64,000 nt of DNA from an uncultured Gemmatimonadota bacterium (lineage in GTDB: Bacteria; Gemmatimonadota; Gemmatimonadetes; Gemmatimonadales; Gemmatimonadaceae), in NCBI GenBank assembly GCA_903910555.1, contig CAIVZZ010000005.1, positions 62,001 to 126,000 of the forward strand. Direction: 5' to 3'. The translations under genes were made by a program, and so were the position numbers. The notes beneath the pieces are model-generated. The model searched no databases, was not told the DNA's origin, and saw only the letters and a list, made by a program, of their open reading frames with translations. Below, in pieces: positions 18,480-27,705 of the stretch; within the stretch, counting starts at the first letter, position 1; every line of letters begins with the position of its first letter.

Positions 18480-18566
18480 GAACTTAACCCGTGCGCGCCG
18501 CGCCGTCGCGCACGACGCGGCTATCTTTTCCCATAGTCACTTCACCCATAGACCTGGGAGTCTCAG

Positions 18567-18863
18567 ATGGCGGCCTACGTGATTGCCGATGTTTCGGTGC
18601 ATGACGCGGAGCAGTACAAGGAGTACATCGTGTTGGCGCCTGTCTCGATCGCGCAGTACGGCGGACGCTATCTCGCGCGCGGCGGGGCGAAGGAATCGCT
18701 CGAAGGAACCTGGCAGCCAACACGGCTCGTGATTCTCGAGTTCCCGACGATGGCGCGCGCGAAGGAGTGGTGGAGTTCACCGGAGTATGCGCCGGCGAAG
18801 GCGCTGCGCAATAAGACGGCCTCGGCGAATTTGATGCTGCTCGACGGGTACAATCCGGTCTAA
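18567..18863 (+). CDS. DUF1330 family protein
   Basis: This is a 98-residue protein of the DUF1330 group of dimeric alpha/beta-barrel proteins. The features used are AAYVIADVSVHDAEQYKEY at the start, GGRYLARGG in the middle, and RLVILEFPTMARAKEWWSSPEYAPAKALRN, which is the conserved family core. It diverges from mutY across 87 bp and is followed 24 bp later by the TRIC-type channel gene. No catalytic role is established for the family. Confidence 0.88.
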   Translation: MAAYVIADVSVHDAEQYKEYIVLAPVSIAQYGGRYLARGGAKESLEGTWQPTRLVILEFPTMARAKEWWSSPEYAPAKALRNKTASANLMLLDGYNPV

Positions 18864-18887
18864 CATCCCGAACAGCTAGCTTTCCGC

Positions 18888-19562
18888 ATGGGCAACTTGA
18901 CGGGCACGTTCACGCACATCAATCCGAGCCTTCTCCTCGAGGGCTCCGCCGTTGTCGTCGCGGCGCTCTCGGCGATGATCACGGCCGCCAAAAAACAAAT
19001 GGATTTTGTCGGTGTCTACGCGCTCGCGCTGGTGACATCGTTCGGCGGCGGCACGATTCGCGATTTGCTGCTCGACCGCCGGCCGTTCTTCTGGGTGGAG
19101 CGTTCCGAATATCTGGTGATCGTGCTCGCGCTGTGCGTGCCGTTTGTGTACAGCCGCGCGCTCTACCGATGGAGCACGACGTTGCTCGCGCGCGCGGATA
19201 TTATTGACGCGCTCGGACTCGGGTTCTTTACGGTCTCCGGAACGGCGCTCGCGGCGAAGGCCGGCATGCCTGCGATTATCTGCGCGTTGCTGGGTGTGGT
19301 CACCGGCACCGGCGGCGGCGTGATTCGCGATTTGATCGTCAACGAGATCCCGGCGCTGTTCAAACACGGAAGGCTGCAGGCGACGGCTGCGTTTGCGGGC
19401 GCGGCGGTTTATCTCGCGCTCCGTGCGTTCGACGTGGCCGATGGGGTATGCGTGGCGGTGTCGGTTGTGGTCATCGTCGCGCTGCGGCTCACTGCGCTCT
19501 GGGGCGGGGCGGCGCTGCCGCGGCCGCATTGGCTCAACACGGGAAATTGGCGCGCGCCGTAA
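18888..19562 (+). CDS. Trimeric intracellular cation channel (TRIC/UPF0126) family membrane protein
   Basis: This is a 224-residue integral membrane protein with about seven hydrophobic segments. The duplicated family motif is visible twice: TSFGGGTIRDLLLDRRPFFW and GTGGGVIRDLIVNEIP, each with the glycine-rich kink and the R-D pair. Prokaryotic members form trimeric cation-permeable channels in the inner membrane; the earlier name was UPF0126/YicG. The gene lies 24 bp after the DUF1330 gene and converges on the nickel transporter with a gap of 13 bp. Confidence 0.9.
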   Translation: MGNLTGTFTHINPSLLLEGSAVVVAALSAMITAAKKQMDFVGVYALALVTSFGGGTIRDLLLDRRPFFWVERSEYLVIVLALCVPFVYSRALYRWSTTLLARADIIDALGLGFFTVSGTALAAKAGMPAIICALLGVVTGTGGGVIRDLIVNEIPALFKHGRLQATAAFAGAAVYLALRAFDVADGVCVAVSVVVIVALRLTALWGGAALPRPHWLNTGNWRAP

Positions 19563-19575
19563 TGGCGACTCTAGA

Positions 19576-20244
19576 CTACTTGGGAATCCAGCTCGGCGCA
19601 GTCGAGAATAGTCCGCCCGTTACAATAATTTCGCGTGCCACGAAAATTCCGAATGCGAGACTGAGCGCACCGGCGGCGAACCGAATGCCGCTCTGCAACC
19701 GGACTACGCGATCGGCGGCGTAGACCGACGGCACCGCGAGCATCGCGGTGATCAGCGTCATCCCGGCGATCGTGCCAACGCCAAAGATGAACAGATACGC
19801 CAGCGCGTACGACGTCTGCGGAATCGCCGCGAGGACGAGCAGCGCAGCGGCGGCTGATCCTGCGAGACCGTGCACCACACCGATCGCGATCGGGCGAACC
19901 CCGTTGAACTTCAGCGGAACGTCGTGCGCGTGTGGCATCGCGGCACCGGGCCGGAGATTGTTGAAGCCGAGCATGATCAGCATCAGCGCGACGCCGAACT
20001 CGAGCGCGAGCCCGACGCGCGGTGGCATCGCGATCCGGAAAATCACGAGCGCGCCGCCGACGAGGAGAACGGTCAGCGAGTGGCCGATTCCCCAAAGACC
20101 GCCGATCCACGCTGCGCGGCGAAAGCTTTTTTCGCGCGAAACGATCGTCGTGATCGCAACCACATGATCGGCATCGGTCGCGTGCTTGAGGCCAAGCAGA
20201 AATCCGAGAACCGCCGCCGAGAGCACGCTGAAGCCGGCCGGCAT
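19576..20244 (-). CDS. NiCoT-like nickel/cobalt transporter (UreH/HoxN-related)
   Basis: This is a 222-residue membrane protein with about six helices. The signature H-x4-D-H appears in LLGLKHATDADHVVAITTI, and GLWGIGHSLTVLLVGGALV provides the second histidine motif. In the family these residues bind Ni2+ or Co2+ on its way through the inner membrane. The short length fits the UreH-like subgroup rather than full HoxN. It starts on the stop codon of the VWA gene (TAATG, one-base overlap), so the two are translationally coupled. No urease or hydrogenase genes occur in the window; a corrinoid adenosyltransferase lies 18 kb away. Confidence 0.85.
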   Translation of the reverse strand: MPAGFSVLSAAVLGFLLGLKHATDADHVVAITTIVSREKSFRRAAWIGGLWGIGHSLTVLLVGGALVIFRIAMPPRVGLALEFGVALMLIMLGFNNLRPGAAMPHAHDVPLKFNGVRPIAIGVVHGLAGSAAAALLVLAAIPQTSYALAYLFIFGVGTIAGMTLITAMLAVPSVYAADRVVRLQSGIRFAAGALSLAFGIFVAREIIVTGGLFSTAPSWIPK

Positions 20245-21539
20245 TACGACACGGTCTTGGTTTTGCGCTTCAGGAAATCCATCAGGATGAACTGGCCGAG
20301 CGACATCGTATTCGTGAAGTACGCGCGCCCGCGCGTGATGCTCGAGACCATCTTCACGAACTCGACAAGAGCGCGATCGCGCGCGAGCATGAAAGTGTTG
20401 ATCATGATGCCGGAACGGCGGCAGTCCGTGACTTCTTTGAGTGTCTCCTGCAGCACGTACGCATCCAGCCCCATCGAATTCTTATAGATGCGGCCGTCGG
20501 GCATCGTGAGCGCGCTTGGTTTGCCATCGGTGATCATCACGATCTGGCGCATGTCTTTCCGCTGCGCCATCAAGAGGCGCTTCGCGATTTTCAATCCCTC
20601 GGCCGTGTTCGTGTGATACGGGCCGACCTGCGCGCCCGCGAGCGCGGCGAGCGGGATCTCTTCAGCTGAATCGTGAAAGAGCACGATCTTCAGCGTGTCG
20701 CCGGGAAACTGCGTGCGGATCAGATGGGTCAGTGCGAGCGCGACCTTTTTAGCCGGCGTGAAGCGATCTTCGCCGTATAGAACCATCGAGTGCGAGCAGT
20801 CGAGCATCAGCACGGTCGCGCAGCTCGAGCGATACTCGGCTTGGCGCACCATCAGGTCGCCATAGTCCAGGTCGATCGGGACGTCGAGATTGCCGTTTCG
20901 CGCGAGTGCGTTCTTGAGTGTCTCGTTGACGTCGATGTTCAGCGTGTCGCCGAATTCGTACGGTTTGCTCCAGCCATCCGATTCGATTCCGGTCGCGAGG
21001 TACGCGGTGTCGTGCGCGCCGAAGTTCGACTTGCCCAGCGACGATAGAATTCCGCGCAGCGCTTTGTAGCCGAGGAAGTCGACGCCTTTGTCCGTGAGAT
21101 TGAACTGCACGTCGCGCGCCGCGGCCTGCGCCAGGCCGCCGGGGCCGGTGACGTTCTGGTGGCCGGCCGGCATCTCGGGAGCTTGGTCGAGGTTGAGATA
21201 GCCTTCGTCCATCAGCCGTTTTACGATGCTGTCGAGCATTTCGGCGAGCTTCTGCTCGGAGAGTTCGTCGCCATCGCCACGGAGGGCGTCGAGCATCTCG
21301 GGCGTCATCTGCCCGCTTTCGATCAGCGCGTCGAGGATCGCCTGCTTGAGCGCGTCGAGTGAATGGTCGGCGTCATCGCCGGTCTCGCCCCAGTAGGGGT
21401 GGAAGTGCGACCCGCCCGCGAATCCAGATTGGAGAAGAAAGTCAGCGAGGTTGTCGAGCAGCGACTGGAGATCGACGGCGTCTCCCATCGCGGGGCTGAA
21501 TTTTGTGTAGGTATGGGAACGCATGGCTGCATTGAACAT
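20244..21539 (-). CDS. VWA domain protein (MoxR/chelatase partner type)
   Basis: This is a 431-residue cytosolic protein. The N-terminal half is helical and acidic (residues 30-130, with long leucine-rich helices around [11 protein letters not shown] and [19 protein letters not shown]). The C-terminal half is a von Willebrand A domain with a complete MIDAS: D247-C-S-H-S, a threonine in [11 protein letters not shown], and the aspartate in [14 protein letters not shown] proteins of this type pair with MoxR/ChlI-like AAA ATPases in metal insertion or chaperone-like complexes. The likely partner is encoded at 26188-27666, 4.6 kb upstream on the same strand. It is coupled to the nickel transporter by a one-base overlap. 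Confidence 0.86.
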   Translation of the reverse strand: MFNAAMRSHTYTKFSPAMGDAVDLQSLLDNLADFLLQSGFAGGSHFHPYWGETGDDADHSLDALKQAILDALIESGQMTPEMLDALRGDGDELSEQKLAEMLDSIVKRLMDEGYLNLDQAPEMPAGHQNVTGPGGLAQAAARDVQFNLTDKGVDFLGYKALRGILSSLGKSNFGAHDTAYLATGIESDGWSKPYEFGDTLNIDVNETLKNALARNGNLDVPIDLDYGDLMVRQAEYRSSCATVLMLDCSHSMVLYGEDRFTPAKKVALALTHLIRTQFPGDTLKIVLFHDSAEEIPLAALAGAQVGPYHTNTAEGLKIAKRLLMAQRKDMRQIVMITDGKPSALTMPDGRIYKNSMGLDAYVLQETLKEVTDCRRSGIMINTFMLARDRALVEFVKMVSSITRGRAYFTNTMSLGQFILMDFLKRKTKTVS

Positions 21540-21565
21540 ACTATGGTTTCGAGCGTTGCGTGTTC

Positions 21566-21683
21566 AGTCTGGAGTCTAGAGTCTGTTGTCTAGCGTCTGA
21601 AAACCTGCCGTTTGCGGTTCAGAGTTGTGAACTGCGTACTGCGGGTTTTCAGACGCTAGACAGAAGACCTTAGACTGTAGACT
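21566..21683. repeat. Palindromic intergenic repeat, GTCTAG family, copy C
   Basis: This is an inverted repeat of about 118 bp in the gap between the divergent VWA and four-helix-bundle genes. Its core runs from TCTGAAAACCTGCCGTTTGC to GCGTACTGCGGGTTTTCAGA; the arms contain GTCTAGAGTCTGTTGTCTAG and AGACGCTAGACAGAAGACC. A divergent position is incompatible with a pure terminator role. Confidence 0.9.
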
Positions 21684-21741
21684 GGCTGGCGGCGGAAGGA
21701 TTCGCCGCGAAATAGCGCGATGACGGTCGCGCGACAGGTCG

Positions 21742-22146
21742 ATGCTACCGTGCACCGTGCACAACTTTCGCCGTCTACTGGTCTGGCAAAAAGCTCACGC
21801 AGCAGTCGTCGAGATTGAGCGGCTTGTCATGAGGATCCCGCGACGGGACAATGCAGAGCTCATCAGCCAGCTTCGACGGGCCGCAGTTTCGATTCCCGGA
21901 AACATCGTTCACGGCAGTTGCCGTTCGACCGACCGGGAGTTCGTCCGCTATCTCGGAATCGCTCTCGCGTCGGCGGGTGAAGTCGAGTATCACCTCGAAC
22001 TGGCTGCTGACACCGGAAGGATTCCTCGCGACGAATTTGAAAAGCGGCGGGCCGAAGTCGCCGAGATCAGTCGAATGCTGGTTGGGTTAATTCATCGATT
22101 CAATTCCAGCAGCGCCCCGCCAGTCTCGAGTGCAGACGTAGTCTAG
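21742..22146 (+). CDS. Four-helix-bundle protein (23S rRNA intervening-sequence protein family)
   Basis: This is a 134-residue, fully helical protein of the family first found in 23S rRNA intervening sequences. It shows the usual opening LLVWQKAHAAVVEIERL, the central LISQLRRAAVSIPGNIVHG with the conserved SIPxNI turn, and REFVRYLGIALASAGEVEYHLELA. ATG at 21742 is used; a GTG at 21757 would give the more typical short N-terminus. Family members form small multimers and lack a defined enzymatic role; the related Avd protein serves diversity-generating retroelements, but no reverse transcriptase is present. The gene is bracketed by repeat copies C and D, and its last codons (GTA GTC TAG) are part of copy D. 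Confidence 0.9.
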   Translation: MLPCTVHNFRRLLVWQKAHAAVVEIERLVMRIPRRDNAELISQLRRAAVSIPGNIVHGSCRSTDREFVRYLGIALASAGEVEYHLELAADTGRIPRDEFEKRRAEVAEISRMLVGLIHRFNSSSAPPVSSADVV

Positions 22147-22257
22147 CGTCTAAGGTCTGTTGTCTAGCGTCTGAAAACCTGCTGTTGTCAGTTCACGGCT
22201 GTGAACTACGTACTGCGGGTTTTCAGACGCTAGACACAAGACTCCAGACTCTAGACT
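22140..22257. repeat. Palindromic intergenic repeat, GTCTAG family, copy D
   Basis: This is an inverted repeat of about 118 bp. The left arm starts inside the four-helix-bundle gene and supplies its TAG stop. The outer 40 bases of the two arms align without gaps as inverted copies, for example GTTGTCTAGCGTCTGAAAAC on the left against the complement of GTTTTCAGACGCTAGACAC on the right. It ends 25 bp before the MFS start codon. Confidence 0.9.
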
Positions 22258-22282
22258 TCATCGGTCGACTATCTTTCTGCGA

Positions 22283-23518
22283 ATGGCCACCGCCGTGCGC
22301 TCCGCAAACCCGTTTCGAACCCTCGCCCGGCACCGGAATTTCCGGCTTTTCTGGTTTGGGCAGACGATTTCGCTCGTCGGAACATGGATGCAGCAGATCG
22401 CGACGGGGTGGCTCGCGCTCCAGCTCACCAACAGCGCGTACATGGTCGGATTGGTGGCCGCGGTTGGATCGCTGCCGATTCTGCTCTTCTCGCTGCCGGC
22501 CGGCGTGCTTGCCGATCGCACCGACAAGCTGCGAATAGTCCGCATCGCGCAATCGCTGATGCTCGTGGAAGCGTCGGTGCTCTGGTGGTTCGCGTGGTCC
22601 GGACACATCACGATTCACTGGCTGCTCGCGCTGGTGCTCGCGGGCGGAGTGCTCTCGTCGATCGAGATTCCAGCGCGACAGTCGCTGATTATTGAACTCG
22701 TCGTGAAAGACGACTTGCTCGATGCGATCGCGCTCAACTCAGGCGGATTCAATCTCGCGCGAATTCTTGGACCTACCGTCGCAACGCTCGTCATTGCATC
22801 GCTCGGACTTTCATGGTGCTTTGGATTCAACGCGCTGAGCTATCTCGCCGTGCTCATCGGGCTGGCGATGATCCGGCTTCCGAAGAGCATCCCGTCCGTT
22901 GAGGCCGCGGCGTACCCATCGGCAATCGCGGGAATGCGCGAGGCGCTTCTCTACGTTCGCAACGATCGCATCATGTGGATTCTCATGCGGATCGTCTGCG
23001 TGTTTTCAATCTTGAGCGTGCCGATTCTCACGCTGCTGCCGGTGGTCGCGCGTGACCAGCTGCACCTCGACGTGTCGGGGTACGGCCTCTTGATGACCTG
23101 CTACGGTGTGGGCGCGACGCTCGGCGCGCTCGCGATTGCATCGCAGGGAGGGAAGCTCAAACGGGGAAGAACGCTCACGATCAGCTCGCTTGGCCTGGGC
23201 ATCACGATCCTCGCGTTCTCGCTTTCACATTCGGTGATATTCTGCGGCGTGATGCTGTTCGCGCTCGGAGTCGCCGTTATCACCAACAACGCGCTGATCA
23301 ACACGCTGCTCCAGCACCGCGTGCCGAACGAACTGCGCGGGCGGGTGATGTCGATCTATGTGATGGTGTACGTGGGGATGAATCCGGTGGGATCGTATAT
23401 CGGCGGATGGGTGGCGTCGTATGTCGGGGCGCAGTGGGCAATCGGGGGGATGGCGGCGCCGATGGTCTTGTTTACGATTTGGGCGTTTCGGCACTACAGC
23501 GAGCTACGGCGAGCGTGA
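22283..23518 (+). CDS. MFS transporter, EntS/DHA3-like exporter
   Basis: This is a 411-residue major facilitator with 12 predicted helices. The N-terminus (NFRLFWFGQTISLVGTWMQQ), the loop 2-3 motif GVLADRTDK, and the second-half repeat VPNELRGRVMSIYVMVYVG are those of the MFS_3/EntS-like drug or siderophore exporters of the inner membrane. The substrate cannot be inferred because no biosynthetic genes are adjacent. It lies immediately after palindrome copy D and ends 10 bp before a perfect hairpin shared with the convergent histidine kinase. Confidence 0.9.
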   Translation: MATAVRSANPFRTLARHRNFRLFWFGQTISLVGTWMQQIATGWLALQLTNSAYMVGLVAAVGSLPILLFSLPAGVLADRTDKLRIVRIAQSLMLVEASVLWWFAWSGHITIHWLLALVLAGGVLSSIEIPARQSLIIELVVKDDLLDAIALNSGGFNLARILGPTVATLVIASLGLSWCFGFNALSYLAVLIGLAMIRLPKSIPSVEAAAYPSAIAGMREALLYVRNDRIMWILMRIVCVFSILSVPILTLLPVVARDQLHLDVSGYGLLMTCYGVGATLGALAIASQGGKLKRGRTLTISSLGLGITILAFSLSHSVIFCGVMLFALGVAVITNNALINTLLQHRVPNELRGRVMSIYVMVYVGMNPVGSYIGGWVASYVGAQWAIGGMAAPMVLFTIWAFRHYSELRRA

Positions 23519-23528
23519 AGACTGAAAA

Positions 23529-23563
23529 GCGAGTGAACTGTTAGTGGTTAACAGTTCACTCGC
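23529..23563. terminator. Perfect hairpin between convergent genes (GTTAAC family)
   Basis: GCGAGTGAACTGTTA (23529-23543) and TAACAGTTCACTCGC (23549-23563) form a perfect 15-bp stem with loop GTGGT. It is followed on the plus strand by a T-rich run (TATGTTTTCTTACT). It lies between the convergent MFS and kinase genes. The stem sequence recurs at 54.1 kb. Confidence 0.75.
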
Positions 23564-23574
23564 CGTATGTTTTC

Positions 23575-25317
23575 TTACTCGTCAATCGAAGAATCCAGTG
23601 CCCCCCGCACCATGTGCCCCAGCGCCTGCGCCGTGAAGGGCTTCGCCAGGAAAAACAGCGTCTGTGCCCGCAGCTGCTGCAGCAGCGCAACGTCATCGGT
23701 GTAGCCCGAGACAAACACGACCTTCATCGCCGGCCGAAGTTTGCGCACGGCCTCCGCAAGTTCGCGGCCGTTGATTCCCGGCATGATGACGTCCGACAGC
23801 AGCACGTCAATCGTGCCGATGTGATCGCGCGCCAAATCCAGCGCCTGCCTCGGACCGGCTGCGGCGATCACACGGAACCCAAGCCCCTCGAGCATCCGCG
23901 ATGTCACGCGGCGCACGGCATCATCATCTTCCACCAACAGCACCGACTCTCCGCCGCCAACGGCATCGGTCCCGTGCTGCGGCGTGAGGCGAGGCGTGAC
24001 TTCGCCCGCGCAGAATGGCAGATACACTCTGAGCGTCGTGCCCTCGTCGACTTTCGACTGCAGCCGAACCTGTCCGCCCGCCGACTGCACGATGCTGTAC
24101 ACCATCGACAATCCGAGCCCGGTGCCCTTGCCGCGCTCTTTCGTCGTGAAGAACGGTTCGAACGCGCGCTCGGCCGTTGCAGCGTCCATACCCATTCCAT
24201 TGTCGGCGACGGCGAGCAGCACCCAGCGTCCCGCTGCGAGTCCCGCCGGCACCGCATCGGGCGAGAGCGTGTTCACGTGAATCACCGCCGAGCCGCCGTT
24301 GGGCATTGCGTCGCGCGCATTGACCAAAAGATTCAGCACGACTTGCTCGAGCTGACTCGGGTCCGCGCGCACGGTGCACGCCGCGCGATCAAGCCGCAGG
24401 TCGAGCTTCACATGCTCGCCGAGCGTGCGCACGAGCAGCGGCTGCATCCCGCGAACGATATCGCGCATGTCGGCGAGCACGGGCGCCGAAACTTTCTGCC
24501 GCGAGAACGTGAGCAGGCGCTTGGTGAGGTCCGTTGCACGCATCGCCGAGCCGCGCGCGTGGCGCAGTTCGTCGGTCGCTTCATGCTCTTCGGGAAGTGC
24601 GGATATCGCGAGGTCTACACTCCCGAGAATCGCCGTGAGCAGGTTGTTGAAGTCGTGCGCGATTCCGGCGGCGAGACTGCCGACGGCTTCGATCTTCTGC
24701 ATCTGCCGCAGCTGCGCCTGCGACGCTGCGAGCGCGGCCTCGGCGCGATGGCGCTCGGAGATGTCGTGAATCACGACGAGATACGAATTGCGGCCGCCCC
24801 AGATGATCGGCGACGCGTTGATTTCCGCTTCGAACGTTTCGCCCGATTTCACACGATACGTCCAGATCCCGGTGTCGTTGCGCCGTGCGAGCGGCCCGCT
24901 GATGAGTTCTTCGAAGTGCGAGTGCTGGTTCGGCGGGCGCACGTCCAGCGCCGTCATCGAGAGAAATTCGTCGCGTGAATATCCGAATCGCTCGATCGTC
25001 GCGTCGTTCACGGCAAGGAATCGGCGTGTCGACAACTCCCAAATCCACATCGGAAGCGGATTCGCCTCGAACACGAGGCGGTATCGCCGCTCGTTTTCGG
25101 TGAGCGCTTGCGTCTGCGATTCGACCGTTTCGGCCATTTGGTTGAACGCCGCGGCAAGCGTGCCGACTTCGCTCGTTGCCGTCACCGATCCGCGCCGCGC
25201 GAGATCACCGCCGGCAATCGCCTGGGCATCAGCGGTGAGTGCGATGATCGGCCGGCTGATCCGGCCGGCGACGAGCGCGGCAATCAGCAGCGCGAGCACG
25301 ACGGTCAGCACGATCAC
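23575..25317 (-). CDS. C-terminal fragment: TM helix, HAMP, PAS, HisKA, HATPase, receiver
   Basis: This is the open frame downstream of the TGA, 580 residues from a GTG. It contains the complete cytoplasmic signalling half but only the last transmembrane helix of the sensor. If translation restarts here, the product would be an unregulated or differently regulated kinase. The GTG lies inside the hydrophobic helix codons, and no Shine-Dalgarno sequence is evident, which argues against it being the native start. Confidence 0.6.
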   Translation of the reverse strand: MIVLTVVLALLIAALVAGRISRPIIALTADAQAIAGGDLARRGSVTATSEVGTLAAAFNQMAETVESQTQALTENERRYRLVFEANPLPMWIWELSTRRFLAVNDATIERFGYSRDEFLSMTALDVRPPNQHSHFEELISGPLARRNDTGIWTYRVKSGETFEAEINASPIIWGGRNSYLVVIHDISERHRAEAALAASQAQLRQMQKIEAVGSLAAGIAHDFNNLLTAILGSVDLAISALPEEHEATDELRHARGSAMRATDLTKRLLTFSRQKVSAPVLADMRDIVRGMQPLLVRTLGEHVKLDLRLDRAACTVRADPSQLEQVVLNLLVNARDAMPNGGSAVIHVNTLSPDAVPAGLAAGRWVLLAVADNGMGMDAATAERAFEPFFTTKERGKGTGLGLSMVYSIVQSAGGQVRLQSKVDEGTTLRVYLPFCAGEVTPRLTPQHGTDAVGGGESVLLVEDDDAVRRVTSRMLEGLGFRVIAAAGPRQALDLARDHIGTIDVLLSDVIMPGINGRELAEAVRKLRPAMKVVFVSGYTDDVALLQQLRAQTLFFLAKPFTAQALGHMVRGALDSSIDE

Positions 25318-25413
25318 GACCAGCTCATCGCGCGACCGCGCAGACTGCTGGGTGGTTGCTTCCGACGTCGCGATACCGACTACGACAAACCAGGGAGTGT
25401 GCTCAACGTGCTG

Positions 25414-26184
25414 TCACGCGCGAATCCGGTCGACGCCGTCGATCGGGCTGACGCCGGACGTCGTTCCGCGCGGCGTCGATGCCATTTCGCGGAAGCCGTC
25501 GAACGTGCTGACATCGCGGCCAACGAGCGTCTCCGATCCAGTCGAGCGAAACACGACACGACCGCCGTTATCGATGACGGTCACCACTGATCCGCGCGGA
25601 AGCGTGCCGACGTCCGCCATATAGCGGAGTGAATCGAGAAAGTAGGTGGCGAACGCGACCGCCACGAAAGCTCCGTTCCGCCCACGAATCGGGAGTCCGA
25701 ACCCCATCATCCATTTGGTTGAATCCGGCCGCGACCTCACCGGCTCACCGATCGCAAACTTTCCGCTGCGCAGCGCCTCGGCGTAGTAACGCCGGTCGTC
25801 GAGCGAATACGAACGCAGTGCCTTGAGGTTCGCGGCGGACGATCCGATGTTCCCCTTGCCGACGCCTTGCACGTTCAGCGTGCCCACTCCGCCGACGACA
25901 CGTTCGTCGAGCACGGTGAGCACGCTGTCGTTATAGCGAATGTCGGGCGGGTCTACGCGGGCGAGCACAGCGACGGCGTCGAGTGTCCCCTCGGTGCGCC
26001 GGACGTATTCGCCCGCGCGCGACGCAATCAGACGCGCGACTTCCGTGCTGCGTTCAGTGATGTGCGAGCGCGAATCCGCGCGCTCCTCCGAGAAATGCCA
26101 CGCGGCGATCGCCACCATCGGCGTGAGCAGCGCCAGCGTCAGCAGCGTCAGGCGTGCGCGGATGCCGAGCTGGAGGGGGCGCAC
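25414..26184 (-). CDS. N-terminal fragment: periplasmic Cache-like sensor
   Basis: This is the upstream open frame, 256 residues, ending at the TGA. It carries the first transmembrane helix and nearly all of a periplasmic sensor domain (YYAEALRSGKFAIGEPVRS and WMMGFGLPIRGRNGAFVAV are typical double-Cache segments). It lacks a second membrane helix and any signalling domain. Confidence 0.6.
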   Translation of the reverse strand: MRPLQLGIRARLTLLTLALLTPMVAIAAWHFSEERADSRSHITERSTEVARLIASRAGEYVRRTEGTLDAVAVLARVDPPDIRYNDSVLTVLDERVVGGVGTLNVQGVGKGNIGSSAANLKALRSYSLDDRRYYAEALRSGKFAIGEPVRSRPDSTKWMMGFGLPIRGRNGAFVAVAFATYFLDSLRYMADVGTLPRGSVVTVIDNGGRVVFRSTGSETLVGRDVSTFDGFREMASTPRGTTSGVSPIDGVDRIRA

Positions 26185-26187
26185 GCG

Positions 26188-27666
<1,479 letters not shown>

Positions 27667-27705
27667 GATGCTGTCCGGTGCGAGAGAAGTAGAATCTAGC
27701 GCCGT

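Larger units (their letters stand above)
23575..26184 (-). pseudogene. Hybrid sensor histidine kinase interrupted by one in-frame TGA
   Basis: Read across a single TGA (25414-25416), this is one continuous frame of 869 residues. The order is N-terminal helix (LTLLTLALLTPMVAIAAWHF), double-Cache-like periplasmic sensor, second helix (VVIVLTVVLALLIAALVAG), HAMP, PAS, HisKA (GIAHDFNNLLTAIL with the phospho-histidine), HATPase (VNARDAM, DNGMG, GKGTGLGLS) and a C-terminal receiver (LVEDDDAVRR, SDVIMPGINGREL). The TGA falls at ...DRIRA-stop-QHVEHTPWFVVVGI; the residues on both sides are normal Cache sequence, so a tryptophan codon TGG to TGA change is the simplest reading. Alternatives are a sequencing error, readthrough, or true splitting into two polypeptides. 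It lies 3 bp after the MoxR-type gene. Confidence 0.85.

Noticed and set aside
21742-22146. Accessory protein (Avd) of a diversity-generating retroelement
   Set aside because: No reverse transcriptase or template/variable repeat pair is visible anywhere in the window.
17661-22257. CRISPR array from the recurring GTCTAG repeats
   Set aside because: The copies are isolated, palindromic and diverged, with genes rather than uniform spacers between them, and no cas genes are present.
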